Source: Actinoallomurus purpureus (GTDB lineage: Bacteria > Actinomycetota > Actinomycetes > Streptosporangiales > Streptosporangiaceae). From it: a stretch of DNA of 64,000 nucleotides. Made by a program: the position numbers and the translations under genes. Below are positions 1 to 7,433 of this stretch, one piece after another (the stretch's first letter is position 1; each line of letters begins with the position of its first letter). Where the stretch lies: NCBI RefSeq assembly GCF_024055795.1, contig NZ_JAMXMY010000033.1:1-64000 (forward strand), written 5' to 3'. The notes beneath the pieces are model-generated. The model was not told the origin of the DNA. It saw only the letters and a program-made list of their open reading frames with translations, and made no database searches.

Positions 1-1013
1 CGGTAGATGACCGCGGCCGTGGGGACCGCGACGGCGGCGCCCGGGATGCAGCCGACGATCGCGCCGACCGAGATGGCCATGATGATCCCCAGAGGGTGGA
101 AGCGGACCCACCGGCCGACGACGAGCGGCTGCAGGACGTGCCCCTCGAGCTGCTGCTCGAGGACGAGGATGCCGAGGAAGACGAGGGCGGTGACGAAGCC
201 CTTGAAGCTGAAGACGACGAGCACGGCCAGCGCCCCGGCGACCAGGATGCCGACGATCGGGATGAAGCTCCCGAAGAACACGATCACGGCGAGCGGCGCC
301 ACGAGCGGCACTCCCATGATCACGAGGGTGACGGCGATGACGATCGCGTGGATGAGAGCGACGATCACGGTGCCGTGGACGTACTGCGACAACGTCTCCC
401 AGGCCGCGCGGCCGGCCCGGTCGACGCGGTCGCGGTGCCCTCCCATCCCGCTGATGAGCCAGCGCCAGATCCCCGGCCCGTCCTTCAGCAGGAAGAACGT
501 GACGAAGAAGAGGAAGACGATGGACGCGAGCACCTCGCCGGCGACGGTGGCGCCGGTGAAGGCCGTGCTGACCAGTTTCCCGCGCTGTTGCTGGATCTGG
601 TCGAGCAGCTGGTCCACGACCGACTGGAGCTGCGAGCTCTTGAGATGCAGCGGCCCGGTGACGAGCCAGTGCTGGACGTCGGTCGCCGTCCGCTGGATCC
701 GGGTGACCAGGTGGGGGAACTGGTCGTTGGCCTGGATCCCGACGAAGGTGCCGACGCCGCCGAGCACGCCGAGGGCCAGCAGCATCGTCAGCCAGGTCGC
801 GGCGAGCGAGGGCATCCACCGCCGTAGCCGGGTGGTCACCGGGTACAGCAGCGCGCACAGCAGAAGCGCGATCGCGCACGGCAGCACCACCAGCCGCAGC
901 ATGTCGAGGATGCGCACGACCGCGTAGACGACGACCCCGACGACGATCAGCCGCCAGCAGAACGCGGCGACGGACGCCAGCGCCCGTGGCACTCCCGGAT
1001 CCCGATCGTTCAC
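1..1013 (-). CDS. AI-2E family transporter (partial, C-terminus beyond left edge)
   Basis: The minus strand translates without a stop from a GTG at 1013 to the window edge, about 337 residues. The product is an integral membrane protein of the AI-2E/PerM (UPF0118) exporter family. It shows paired N-terminal helices (RLIVVGVVVYAVV, CAIALLLCALLYPV), a long soluble segment with VTRIQRT and LDQIQQQRGK, and then the family's hydrophobic C-terminal half with FFLLKDGPGIWRW, FFGSFIPIVGILVAG and LEQQLEGHVLQP. AAGGAGGA lies 2-3 nt before the GTG, rather close; the second in-frame GTG at 992 is an alternative start. The real substrate is unknown, because family members are not generally AI-2 transporters. 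The gene is divergent from the cassette that begins at 1224. Confidence 0.9.
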   Translation of the reverse strand, partial: MNDRDPGVPRALASVAAFCWRLIVVGVVVYAVVRILDMLRLVVLPCAIALLLCALLYPVTTRLRRWMPSLAATWLTMLLALGVLGGVGTFVGIQANDQFPHLVTRIQRTATDVQHWLVTGPLHLKSSQLQSVVDQLLDQIQQQRGKLVSTAFTGATVAGEVLASIVFLFFVTFFLLKDGPGIWRWLISGMGGHRDRVDRAGRAAWETLSQYVHGTVIVALIHAIVIAVTLVIMGVPLVAPLAVIVFFGSFIPIVGILVAGALAVLVVFSFKGFVTALVFLGILVLEQQLEGHVLQPLVVGRWVRFHPLGIIMAISVGAIVGCIPGAAVAVPTAAVIY

Positions 1014-1223
1014 TGTCCTCCTTCGGACGACGCCTTACCCGGAGGGGCGCCGTCGACTCGCCCACCCGACGTCTTCATGACCCGATGCGTTCGCCACGAC
1101 GAGTGGTTGGCCACATTCGGGCATCGCGGGCCTCGTATCTCGCCAACGGGCCGGAATGCGCTTACGTTGTTGCCGGTGATGACCTTCGTTTAGGCGGGTC
1201 GGTCGGACGGGGAAGGGTGCGTC

Positions 1224-1922
1224 ATGGCGCATGGCGTGGTGCATAGGGCATTGGACGGTTATCGATTCCAGATCTCGGGCGATCTGGACCTTACCCTCCC
1301 TTTCACCTCGGTAACGCGGTTCGCCGTGGACGGCAAGATCTACGAACTGACCTCCGGTGATCATGATGCCGCGTCCGCGTGGGCCCAGGATCTCGGCGTC
1401 CGCCACTTCGACGACGAATTCTCCGTCCAGGGCGGAACACTTCGCACCACGCGAGTCACCCATTATGACGAACGCGTCGGCCTGGAAGACCATCTCCTCG
1501 CCGTGATGTGGCAGGGCAATAATTATTCGATGTTCATTCCGATGTACAGCGCCCGGGCCGCCGACGCCGTTCGCCTTTTCCACCTTCTGCGCGTCACCGA
1601 GCACCGGGACGGCATCACCGTCGCCGCACAGAATCCCAAACGGGCGGGCATCGCCGAGCCGGCCGACGTGGCCAAGGAGATCCCCGAGGTCGGCCTGCTG
1701 GAGATCACCGCGCTCACGAAGACGACGGCGCGGAGGCTTCCGGGGTGGTCGGGCGCGCGGGTGCCGAGCGGCGAGCTCTTCCGCGACACGCTCGACGACG
1801 ACACGACGTACTTCCTGCTCGCCACCCCGACCGCCATGGTCACCGTGCTGCCGCACGAGGCCCGGCAGGCCGTGGCCGTGGCGAACCGGCTCGCCGGTCT
1901 GCGCGTCGAGACCGTCGCCTGA
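1224..1922 (+). CDS. Hypothetical protein, first gene of the MauE/MauD-like cassette
   Basis: This 232-aa soluble protein is not one I recognise. GGGGAAGG sits 7 nt before the ATG. There is no signal peptide, membrane helix or cysteine cluster. The N-terminal half alternates short beta-like stretches (YRFQISGDLDLTLPF, FAVDGKIYELTSG), and an ATPTAMVTVLPHEARQ segment lies near the end. The first ~350 bp use noticeably more A/T-ended codons (tat, att, gat, aat) than neighbouring genes, which may point to a different history. Its TGA overlaps the ATG of the MauE-like gene (TGATG), so the two are probably translationally coupled and this protein may take part in making or using the exported Cys-rich product. 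Function is not inferred beyond that. Confidence 0.75.
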   Translation: MAHGVVHRALDGYRFQISGDLDLTLPFTSVTRFAVDGKIYELTSGDHDAASAWAQDLGVRHFDDEFSVQGGTLRTTRVTHYDERVGLEDHLLAVMWQGNNYSMFIPMYSARAADAVRLFHLLRVTEHRDGITVAAQNPKRAGIAEPADVAKEIPEVGLLEITALTKTTARRLPGWSGARVPSGELFRDTLDDDTTYFLLATPTAMVTVLPHEARQAVAVANRLAGLRVETVA

Positions 1923-2458
1923 TGGGGGCGATGCTGACCGGTGTGGCGGCCGGGACGGTGGCGTTGATCCTGCTCGCGGCGTTCGCCGGGCACCTGCTGC
2001 ATCCGCGCACCCTGCCCGCGGCGCTGACGGCGCACCGCACGGTGCCCGGCCCGCTGGTCTGGCCGGCGGCCATCGCGGTCGGTGCCCTGGAGGGCGTGCT
2101 CGGGGCGGTCACCGGGTACGCGCTGCTGGCCGGGCGCCCTCGTGCGCTGGCACTCGGCGCGACCGGCAGCACCCTGCTGTTCGCGGCCTACGCGCTGTAC
2201 GGGCTGTACGTCCTGCGCACGCGGCCGAGCGTGCCGTGCGGCTGCGCGGCCGACGACACCCCGATGAGCGGATGGGTGGCGGGGCGGGCCGCGGCGCTCG
2301 CGCTGGCGTCCGTGACGGCGTCGGCCGGCGCCGGTTCGGCCGTCGCCTCCCATGGGGTCCAGGTCGCGATCGTGGGCCTGTCGTCCACCGCGTTCGCGGC
2401 GCTGCTGTGGTCGCTGCCGCCGGCCATGTCCGATCCGGAAAGGAGCACGGCCACATGA
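1922..2458 (+). CDS. MauE-like / DoxX-family redox membrane protein
   Basis: This 178-aa protein has four predicted membrane helices (AAGTVALILLAAFAGHLL, PAAIAVGALEGVLGAVTGYALL, ATGSTLLFAAYALYGLYVL and a C-terminal pair). A PCGCAADD motif follows helix 3, as in methylamine-utilisation MauE, where the cysteines are thought to relay electrons during disulfide formation in exported proteins. I start at ATG 1922, overlapping the upstream stop; the frame extends further 5' inside the previous gene but without a better start. It overlaps the next gene by ATGA. MauE normally works with MauD to mature the methylamine dehydrogenase small subunit; the Cys-rich protein two genes downstream is the likely client here. 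The substrate is inferred from context. Confidence 0.8.
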   Translation: MGAMLTGVAAGTVALILLAAFAGHLLHPRTLPAALTAHRTVPGPLVWPAAIAVGALEGVLGAVTGYALLAGRPRALALGATGSTLLFAAYALYGLYVLRTRPSVPCGCAADDTPMSGWVAGRAAALALASVTASAGAGSAVASHGVQVAIVGLSSTAFAALLWSLPPAMSDPERSTAT

Positions 2459-3069
2459 GCTTCGAGACCACGGCCCTGCTGGTGACGTGGGTGGCCCTCG
2501 TGCTGCTCGCCCTCGTGGTGGCCGGGCTGGTCCGGCAGGTGCACCACCTGACCCGGGGGCCGCGCACCCCGGACGTCGGCCTGGCCACGGGCATGCCCGC
2601 GCCGGGCATCGACCGGCTCGGACCGGAGCCGGGCCGGCCGACTCTGCTGCTGTTCCTCGGTGATGAGTGTCCCGCCTGCCACGACATCCTCGAGGAGGCC
2701 GTGGGCCTGGCCGACGCTCCGCCGATCCGCGCGCTGTTCCTCGACGGGGCCCTGGACGTCGATCCGCCGGAGTACATGCGGATCTTCGCCGGGCAGGGTG
2801 ATCTGTTCGAGAGGTACCAGGTCGCGGCCACGCCGTTCGCGGTGCTCGTCGGCTCGGACGGGCGGATCCGGACGGCCGAGCCGGTGGGCTCGGTCCGGGC
2901 GCTGCACGCGCTGATCGCGCAGGCCGACGGCCGGATCGTCGACGCGGCCGGACCGACGCCAGGGCGGGCCGGCGTCGTTCCTGGGCCGCGGACGCCGGAG
3001 CCCGGGGACGCCTCCGGACCCGGGGCCCCGGCCCGCCGCGACGCGGAGCTCGGCGGGCGGACGCGATGA
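2455..3069 (+). CDS. MauD-like membrane-anchored thioredoxin-fold protein
   Basis: This 204-aa protein has one N-terminal membrane helix (residues ~6-26), then a thioredoxin-like domain. The redox motif CPAC lies in LLLFLGDECPACHDILEE, and a cis-Pro region ATPFAVLVGSDGRI follows, matching MauD and TlpA-like oxidoreductases that face the outside of the membrane. The C-terminal ~40 residues are Pro/Gly/Arg-rich, an extra tail. The start is ATG 2455, overlapping the MauE-like stop. Together with the MauE-like protein it forms a probable disulfide-introducing or disulfide-shuffling pair. General annotation pipelines may call it a TlpA family reductase; the MauE linkage favours MauD. Confidence 0.82.
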   Translation: MSFETTALLVTWVALVLLALVVAGLVRQVHHLTRGPRTPDVGLATGMPAPGIDRLGPEPGRPTLLLFLGDECPACHDILEEAVGLADAPPIRALFLDGALDVDPPEYMRIFAGQGDLFERYQVAATPFAVLVGSDGRIRTAEPVGSVRALHALIAQADGRIVDAAGPTPGRAGVVPGPRTPEPGDASGPGAPARRDAELGGRTR

Positions 3070-3126
3070 AGGTCGTCGCCGTGCGCGCCCCGGCGCCGGC
3101 AGGAAGTGAGACGGGGAGGATGCCCG

Positions 3127-3681
3127 ATGCTCGAACTCGATGACATTCCCACGCTGCGCGGCCCGCGGCCCGAGGGGGCCCAGCGGGCCGTCCGGCGGGT
3201 GCCGCACGCGAAGGCCGAGGGGGTGGGGCGCCGGTCGATGCTGGGCGGCGCGCTGGCCGCCGGCACCACCGTCGGCCTTTCCGCCCTGGGGGTGTTCACC
3301 CCGGTGCGCAGGGCACTGGCCGACGGGTACACGATCGCCAGCAGCGGCTACTACGACATCTACGGCAAGTGCCCCGCCTACGCCGGGCCGTTCGACTGCT
3401 CTCCCGGCTGCGGCCCGAGCGCCGTGGTGGCGAGCGCGTGCCGGACGAGCGGCAAGTACAAGGGGTTCCACAAGTCCGGGGCGTCGGACCCGGGCAAGTT
3501 CAAGCTCCGCCCCAACCAGTGCTACGCGGGCAAGTACGACGGCTGGATCTGGGCGTACGCCCACAAGTGCGGCAAATGCGCCAAGTCGGTGACCTGGCGC
3601 TGCCACGACGGCTGGAAGAAGAGCGCCGCCGGGCACTGGTACAAGACCGTCTGCCGGTGGGCCCTTGCCTGCGCCAGCTGA
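3127..3681 (+). CDS. Tat-exported ten-cysteine protein (MauA-position gene)
   Basis: This 184-aa protein has a twin-arginine signal (GRRSMLGGALAAG followed by a hydrophobic stretch and an ALA-DG cleavage-like site near residue 66). The mature part of about 118 residues has ten cysteines, among them GKC, FDCSPGC, NQC, HKCGKC, WRC, TVC and LAC-A-S, and is rich in Lys, Tyr and Trp. ATG 3127 has GGGGAGGA 6 nt upstream. The position behind mauE/mauD-like genes, the size, the Tat signal and the disulfide-scale cysteine content resemble the methylamine dehydrogenase light chain. However, I do not see a convincing match to the MauA core, and no heavy chain (MauB) or MauG lies nearby. It is best described as a secreted disulfide-rich protein of unknown function served by its own oxidoreductases. 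Confidence 0.75.
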   Translation: MLELDDIPTLRGPRPEGAQRAVRRVPHAKAEGVGRRSMLGGALAAGTTVGLSALGVFTPVRRALADGYTIASSGYYDIYGKCPAYAGPFDCSPGCGPSAVVASACRTSGKYKGFHKSGASDPGKFKLRPNQCYAGKYDGWIWAYAHKCGKCAKSVTWRCHDGWKKSAAGHWYKTVCRWALACAS

Positions 3682-3844
3682 GACCCGGCCGGCCGGGCGC
3701 CTGCGCCGGGGGCTGACCGAGCCGCTGCTGCCGTTCGCCGTGCTGGCGCTGCTGGCCGTCGCGGCGGCGGCCTCGCAGCGGACCGTGATGTGCTGGGCGT
3801 CGGTCGGCGCCCTGGCCGGGTACTCCCTGTCCGGCTCGGTTTGA
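3665..3844 (+). CDS. Possible small membrane protein, or 5' part of an interrupted gene
   Basis: An open frame from TTG 3665, overlapping the end of the Cys-rich gene, encodes about 59 residues with two hydrophobic stretches (LLPFAVLALLAVAAAAS and MCWASVGALAGYSLSG). It ends at TGA 3842. The next gene's frame is the same, and its GTG start lies only 18 nt beyond this stop, so both could be halves of one ~250-aa membrane protein broken by a nonsense codon. No strong ribosome binding site precedes the TTG. Evidence for expression as a separate protein is weak. Confidence 0.35.
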   Translation: MPAPAETRPAGRLRRGLTEPLLPFAVLALLAVAAAASQRTVMCWASVGALAGYSLSGSV

Positions 3845-3862
3845 ACGCGCAACAGCGATTTC

Positions 3863-4417
3863 GTGCTGTTCTCGCCAGGTTGGCGGGCCCACGTACGGCA
3901 GGGCGAGGTCCTCGCCGTCTTCTCCCTCGGGCTTCTCCTCGGGGGCACGCTCAGCGCCACCGTGCTGTGGCTCCTGTCCGGCTTCGCGGCGCCGCTGCCC
4001 CGGACGGCGCGCGTCGGGGCGATCCTGGTGCTGGCGGTGGCCGGTGTGGCCCGCGAGGCGGGCTGGATCCGTGTTCCGCTCCCCCAGAACGCCCGGCAGA
4101 TCCCCCGTGAGGTGCTCCAGCGCCGGATCAGGCTGGGCTCGCTGCAGTTCGGCTTCGAGCTGGGCACCGGGGTGCGCACCTACGTCTCCGCGAGCGCGCC
4201 GTACGTCGTCGCGCTCGGGCTCGTGCTCGCGCATCAGGGACCGCTCGCGACGATCCTCACCGGCACCGGTTTCGGTGTCGGGCGGGCGGTCACCGCGACC
4301 GCCCGCTACGCCAGCCGGAACCACGAGTGGGACGATCGCCGCATCACCCGGATGCCGGTCCTGACCAACGCGATCGGCGTCGCCGTCCTGATCGCCCTGG
4401 CCGTGTTCTACCTCTAG
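3863..4417 (+). CDS. Multi-spanning membrane protein, last gene of the cassette
   Basis: This 184-aa protein has about five membrane helices (VLAVFSLGLLLGGTLSATVLWLL, AILVLAVAGVAREAG, APYVVALGLVLAHQG, ILTGTGFGVGRAVTA, LTNAIGVAVLIALAVFYL). A polar central loop contains RQIPREVLQRRIRLGSLQFG. I do not recognise a family with confidence. GTG 3863 lacks a good Shine-Dalgarno sequence, and the same frame is open upstream as far as TGA 3842, behind which lies a second membrane-type reading frame (3665-3844). Its TAG overlaps the valS stop codon on the other strand inside a CTAG, so the two genes converge with no space for a terminator. It is probably co-transcribed with the MauE/MauD-like genes. Confidence 0.6.
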   Translation: MLFSPGWRAHVRQGEVLAVFSLGLLLGGTLSATVLWLLSGFAAPLPRTARVGAILVLAVAGVAREAGWIRVPLPQNARQIPREVLQRRIRLGSLQFGFELGTGVRTYVSASAPYVVALGLVLAHQGPLATILTGTGFGVGRAVTATARYASRNHEWDDRRITRMPVLTNAIGVAVLIALAVFYL

Positions 4418-6951
4418 GGGACCAGGGTCACGTCGACCGTGAAGCCCTCCTGGGGCGCCGGGTCCAGCGTCAGGTCGGCGATCCGCCCGGCGGCCCGCAG
4501 GTCGCCCACTGCCAGGTGCGTGACGTTCGCGCCGCGGACCACGGCCCGCTCGACGTCGGCGCGCATCGAGACCTTCGCCGTCGACTTGGCCTTGCGGACC
4601 TGCCGGAGGACGTCGGAGGTGGCGGCGAGCACCGCCGGGTCGCCGTCGGACGGCGCGCCGGCGACGGGCCAGACCGCCTGGTGGACGGAGCCTTCACGCC
4701 ACCACGACCAGACCTCTTCGGTGACGTAGGGCAGGGTCGGCGCGAACAGCCGCAGGAGGACCGACAGCGCCTCCCGCAGGGCCGCCCGTGCGGAGACCGC
4801 GCCCTGGTCGGGTTCGCCGTCCGGCGCGCCGTACGCGCGTGCCTTGACCAGCTCCAGGTAGTCGTCGCAGAGGTTCCAGAAGAACCGCTCGGTGCGCTCG
4901 AGGGCGCGGGTGTAGTCGTACGCCTCGAAGGCCGCGGTGGCCTCGCGGACGGTCTCGGCCAGCGTCGCCAGCATGGACAGGTCCAGCGGCTCGGTCACCG
5001 CCGCGCCGGGCGGCACGTCGCCGAGACCGAGCACGAACTTCGAGGCGTTGAGGATCTTGATGGCGAGCCGGCGGCCGACCTTGATCTGGCCGACGTCGAA
5101 CGCGGTGTCCGTGCCGAGGCGGCCGCTGGCCGCCCAGTAGCGCACCGCGTCGGAGCCGTGCTGCACCAGCAGGTCCATCGGCGTGACGACGTTGCCCTTG
5201 GACTTGGACATCTTCTTGCGGTCCGGGTCGAGGATCCACCCGGACAGCGCGGTGTCGCTCCAGGGCAGCGAGTCGTGTTCCAGGTGGGAGCGCACGACGG
5301 TGGAGAACAACCAGGTGCGGATGATGTCGTGGCCCTGGGGCCGCAGGTCGTACGGGAAGACCCGGGTGAACAGGTCGGAGTCGCGCTCCCAGCCCCCGGC
5401 GATCTGCGGCGTCAGCGACGACGTCGCCCAGGTGTCCATGACGTCGGGATCGGCGTTGAAACCGTGCGGTTTGCCGCGCTGGTCCTCGGTGAAGCCCGGC
5501 GGGGTGTCGCTGGAGGGGTCGACCGGCAGCGACTCCTCCGGCGGCGTGATCGGCCGGTCGTGGATCGGCTCGCCGTCGCCGTCCAGGGCGTACCAGACCG
5601 GGATCGGAACGCCGAAGAACCGTTGCCGTGAGACCAGCCAGTCGCCGGCCAGCCCCTCGACCCAGTTGTCGTACCGCCCCTTCATGTGCGCCGGGTGCCA
5701 GGACAGCTCGGCCCCGCGGGCCAGCAGCCGGTCGCGCAGCTCCGGGTCGCGCCCGCCGTTGCGGAGGTACCACTGGCGGGTGGTGACGATCTCGAGCGGC
5801 TTGTTGCCCTTCTCGTAGAACTTCACCGGGCGGGTGACGGGCCGCGGCTCGCCGTCGAGGTCGCCGGACTCGCGCAGCAGCTCGACGACGCGCTCGCGGG
5901 CCGAGTGCGCGGTCAGCCCGGCCAGCTCGGCGTACGGCTCCGGGGCGACGCCGGCCGGCGGGTCGGGCAGGATCCGGCCGTTCCAGTCGATGATGGCGCG
6001 CGTCGGCAGGTCCAGCTCCCGCCACCAGGTCACGTCGGTCAGGTCGCCGAAGGTGCAGATCATCGCGATGCCGGACCCCTTGTCCGGCTCGGCGAGGTGG
6101 TGGGCGACGATCGGCACCTCGACGCCGAACAGCGGCGTGCGCGCGGTGGTGCCGAACAGCTCGCGGTAGCGCTCGTCGTCCGGGTGGGCCACCAGCGCGA
6201 CGCAGGCGGGCAGCAGCTCGGGCCGGGTCGTCTCGATGTAGATCGGCCGCGCGCCGGGCTCGCCGCCGTGGAAGCGGATGCGGTGGAACGCGCCGGGCTG
6301 CTCGCGGTCCTCCAGCTCGGCCTGGGCCACGGCGGTGCGGAACGTGACGTCCCACAGGGTCGGGGCCTCCGAGACGTACGCCTCGCCGCGCGCGAGGTTG
6401 CGCAGGAACGCGCGCTGCGCGGCGGCGCGGGCGGGCGCGCCGATCGTGGTGTAGAGAAGGGACCAGTCGACCGACAGGCCGACGCGGCGCCAGACGTCCT
6501 CGAAGGCCTTCTCGTCGATCTGGGTGAGCCGGTCGCACAGCTCGACGAAATTACGCCGCGAGACCGGGATCTGCCGGCCCGGCTTCTCCGGTGGTTCGAA
6601 AGCCGGATCGTAGGGCAGAGAGGGGTCGCATCGGACGCCGAAGTAGTTCTGGACGCGGCGCTCGGTGGGCAGGCCGTTGTCGTCCCAGCCGATGGGGTAG
6701 AAGACCTCGCGGCCGCGCATCCGTTGAAAGCGGGCGATCGTGTCTGTATGGGTGTAAGAGAAGACATGACCGACGTGCAGGGAACCGCTCACCGTGGGCG
6801 GCGGCGTGTCGATCGAGTAGATCTCCGCACGCGCCTTCGACCGGTCGAAGCGGTAGGTGCCGCGCTCGTCCCAGAGTACGGCCCACTTCTCCTCGAGACC
6901 GTCGAGGGTGGGTTTCTCCGGCGGACGCGGCTTGTCTGTCATGGCGCCCAT
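4414..6951 (-). CDS. valS: Valine--tRNA ligase (compact class I ValRS)
   Basis: This 845-aa class I aminoacyl-tRNA synthetase charges tRNA-Val in the cytoplasm. The HIGH motif appears as LHVGH near residue 57 and the KMSKS motif as KKMSKSKGN near residue 575. An editing (CP1) domain with IYIETTRPELLPACVALVAHP lies between, and WDDNGLPTERRVQNYFG marks the ValRS type. After the anticodon-binding domain the protein ends at ...FTVDVTLVP, with no C-terminal coiled-coil arm as found in the ~880-950-aa bacterial ValRS; this is the shorter, archaeal-like variant found in some actinomycetes. The start is ATG 6951 or in-frame ATG 6942. No clear SD precedes either, so a leaderless mRNA is possible. Confidence 0.95.
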   Translation of the reverse strand: MGAMTDKPRPPEKPTLDGLEEKWAVLWDERGTYRFDRSKARAEIYSIDTPPPTVSGSLHVGHVFSYTHTDTIARFQRMRGREVFYPIGWDDNGLPTERRVQNYFGVRCDPSLPYDPAFEPPEKPGRQIPVSRRNFVELCDRLTQIDEKAFEDVWRRVGLSVDWSLLYTTIGAPARAAAQRAFLRNLARGEAYVSEAPTLWDVTFRTAVAQAELEDREQPGAFHRIRFHGGEPGARPIYIETTRPELLPACVALVAHPDDERYRELFGTTARTPLFGVEVPIVAHHLAEPDKGSGIAMICTFGDLTDVTWWRELDLPTRAIIDWNGRILPDPPAGVAPEPYAELAGLTAHSARERVVELLRESGDLDGEPRPVTRPVKFYEKGNKPLEIVTTRQWYLRNGGRDPELRDRLLARGAELSWHPAHMKGRYDNWVEGLAGDWLVSRQRFFGVPIPVWYALDGDGEPIHDRPITPPEESLPVDPSSDTPPGFTEDQRGKPHGFNADPDVMDTWATSSLTPQIAGGWERDSDLFTRVFPYDLRPQGHDIIRTWLFSTVVRSHLEHDSLPWSDTALSGWILDPDRKKMSKSKGNVVTPMDLLVQHGSDAVRYWAASGRLGTDTAFDVGQIKVGRRLAIKILNASKFVLGLGDVPPGAAVTEPLDLSMLATLAETVREATAAFEAYDYTRALERTERFFWNLCDDYLELVKARAYGAPDGEPDQGAVSARAALREALSVLLRLFAPTLPYVTEEVWSWWREGSVHQAVWPVAGAPSDGDPAVLAATSDVLRQVRKAKSTAKVSMRADVERAVVRGANVTHLAVGDLRAAGRIADLTLDPAPQEGFTVDVTLVP

Positions 6952-7061
6952 GGTATTGGGGCCGACGGCGCAGTCGGTCCTTGTCAGGTGATCGCCTGTG
7001 AGAGGGTCGGACCACGAGCAGGGCCGGAAACCACACTCGTAACGCAGGAAAGGGAGAACGC

Positions 7062-7373
7062 ATGCCGGACAAGGGAGATCTGGGCTGGCGGCTGGTCGCC
7101 GGCGCGGCGGCCTTCGGGGCGGGATTCGTGGCCCGTAAGGCCATCACCTTCGGGTGGAAGCGGGCCACCGGCAACGAGCCCCCGACCAACCCGGAGTCTC
7201 CGGAGGTCGACCTGAAAGAGGCGATCGGCTGGGCCATCGTCATGGGCGTGGGCATGGAGGTCGCGCGGCTGCTGGCCACGCGCGCCGCGGCCAACCGCTG
7301 GCACAAGAGCACGGGCGAGCTGCCGTCCGCGCTGCGTTCGGCGGTCGACAAGGCCAAGAAGGTCGCCTCCTGA
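7062..7373 (+). CDS. DUF4235 small membrane protein
   Basis: This 103-aa protein belongs to the actinobacterial DUF4235 family of unknown function. Two hydrophobic segments, LVAGAAAFGAGFVARKAITFGW and AIGWAIVMGVGMEVARLLATR, flank a polar Pro/Glu loop (NEPPTNPESPEVD), giving a two-helix membrane protein. AGGAAAGGGAG precedes the ATG by a few bases, so the start is secure. It is divergent from valS and appears monocistronic, with a strong hairpin (7401-7430) after the stop. Confidence 0.85.
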   Translation: MPDKGDLGWRLVAGAAAFGAGFVARKAITFGWKRATGNEPPTNPESPEVDLKEAIGWAIVMGVGMEVARLLATRAAANRWHKSTGELPSALRSAVDKAKKVAS

Positions 7374-7400
7374 CCCGCGACCGACCCCGGACGCATCGGC

Positions 7401-7430
7401 CGGCGCCCCGCGGATCATCCGGGGGCGCCG
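7401..7430. terminator. Bidirectional hairpin between DUF4235 and the TIM-barrel gene
   Basis: CGGCGCCCC (7401-7409) pairs with GGGGCGCCG (7422-7430) around an 11-nt loop. It lies between convergent genes ending at 7373 and 7434. There is no U-tract, as is usual for actinomycete terminators. Confidence 0.6.
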
Positions 7431-7433
7431 TTC

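Noticed and set aside
7-927. Rightward open frames over 7-927 and 96-827
   Set aside because: They are antisense shadows of the leftward AI-2E transporter, whose minus-strand translation has clear membrane helices and family motifs; the forward products are Arg/Thr or Asp/Glu runs.
3127-3681. Calling the Cys-rich protein a methylamine dehydrogenase light chain
   Set aside because: Position and Tat signal fit, but cysteine number and spacing and the Trp context do not clearly match MauA, and no mauB or mauG is present.
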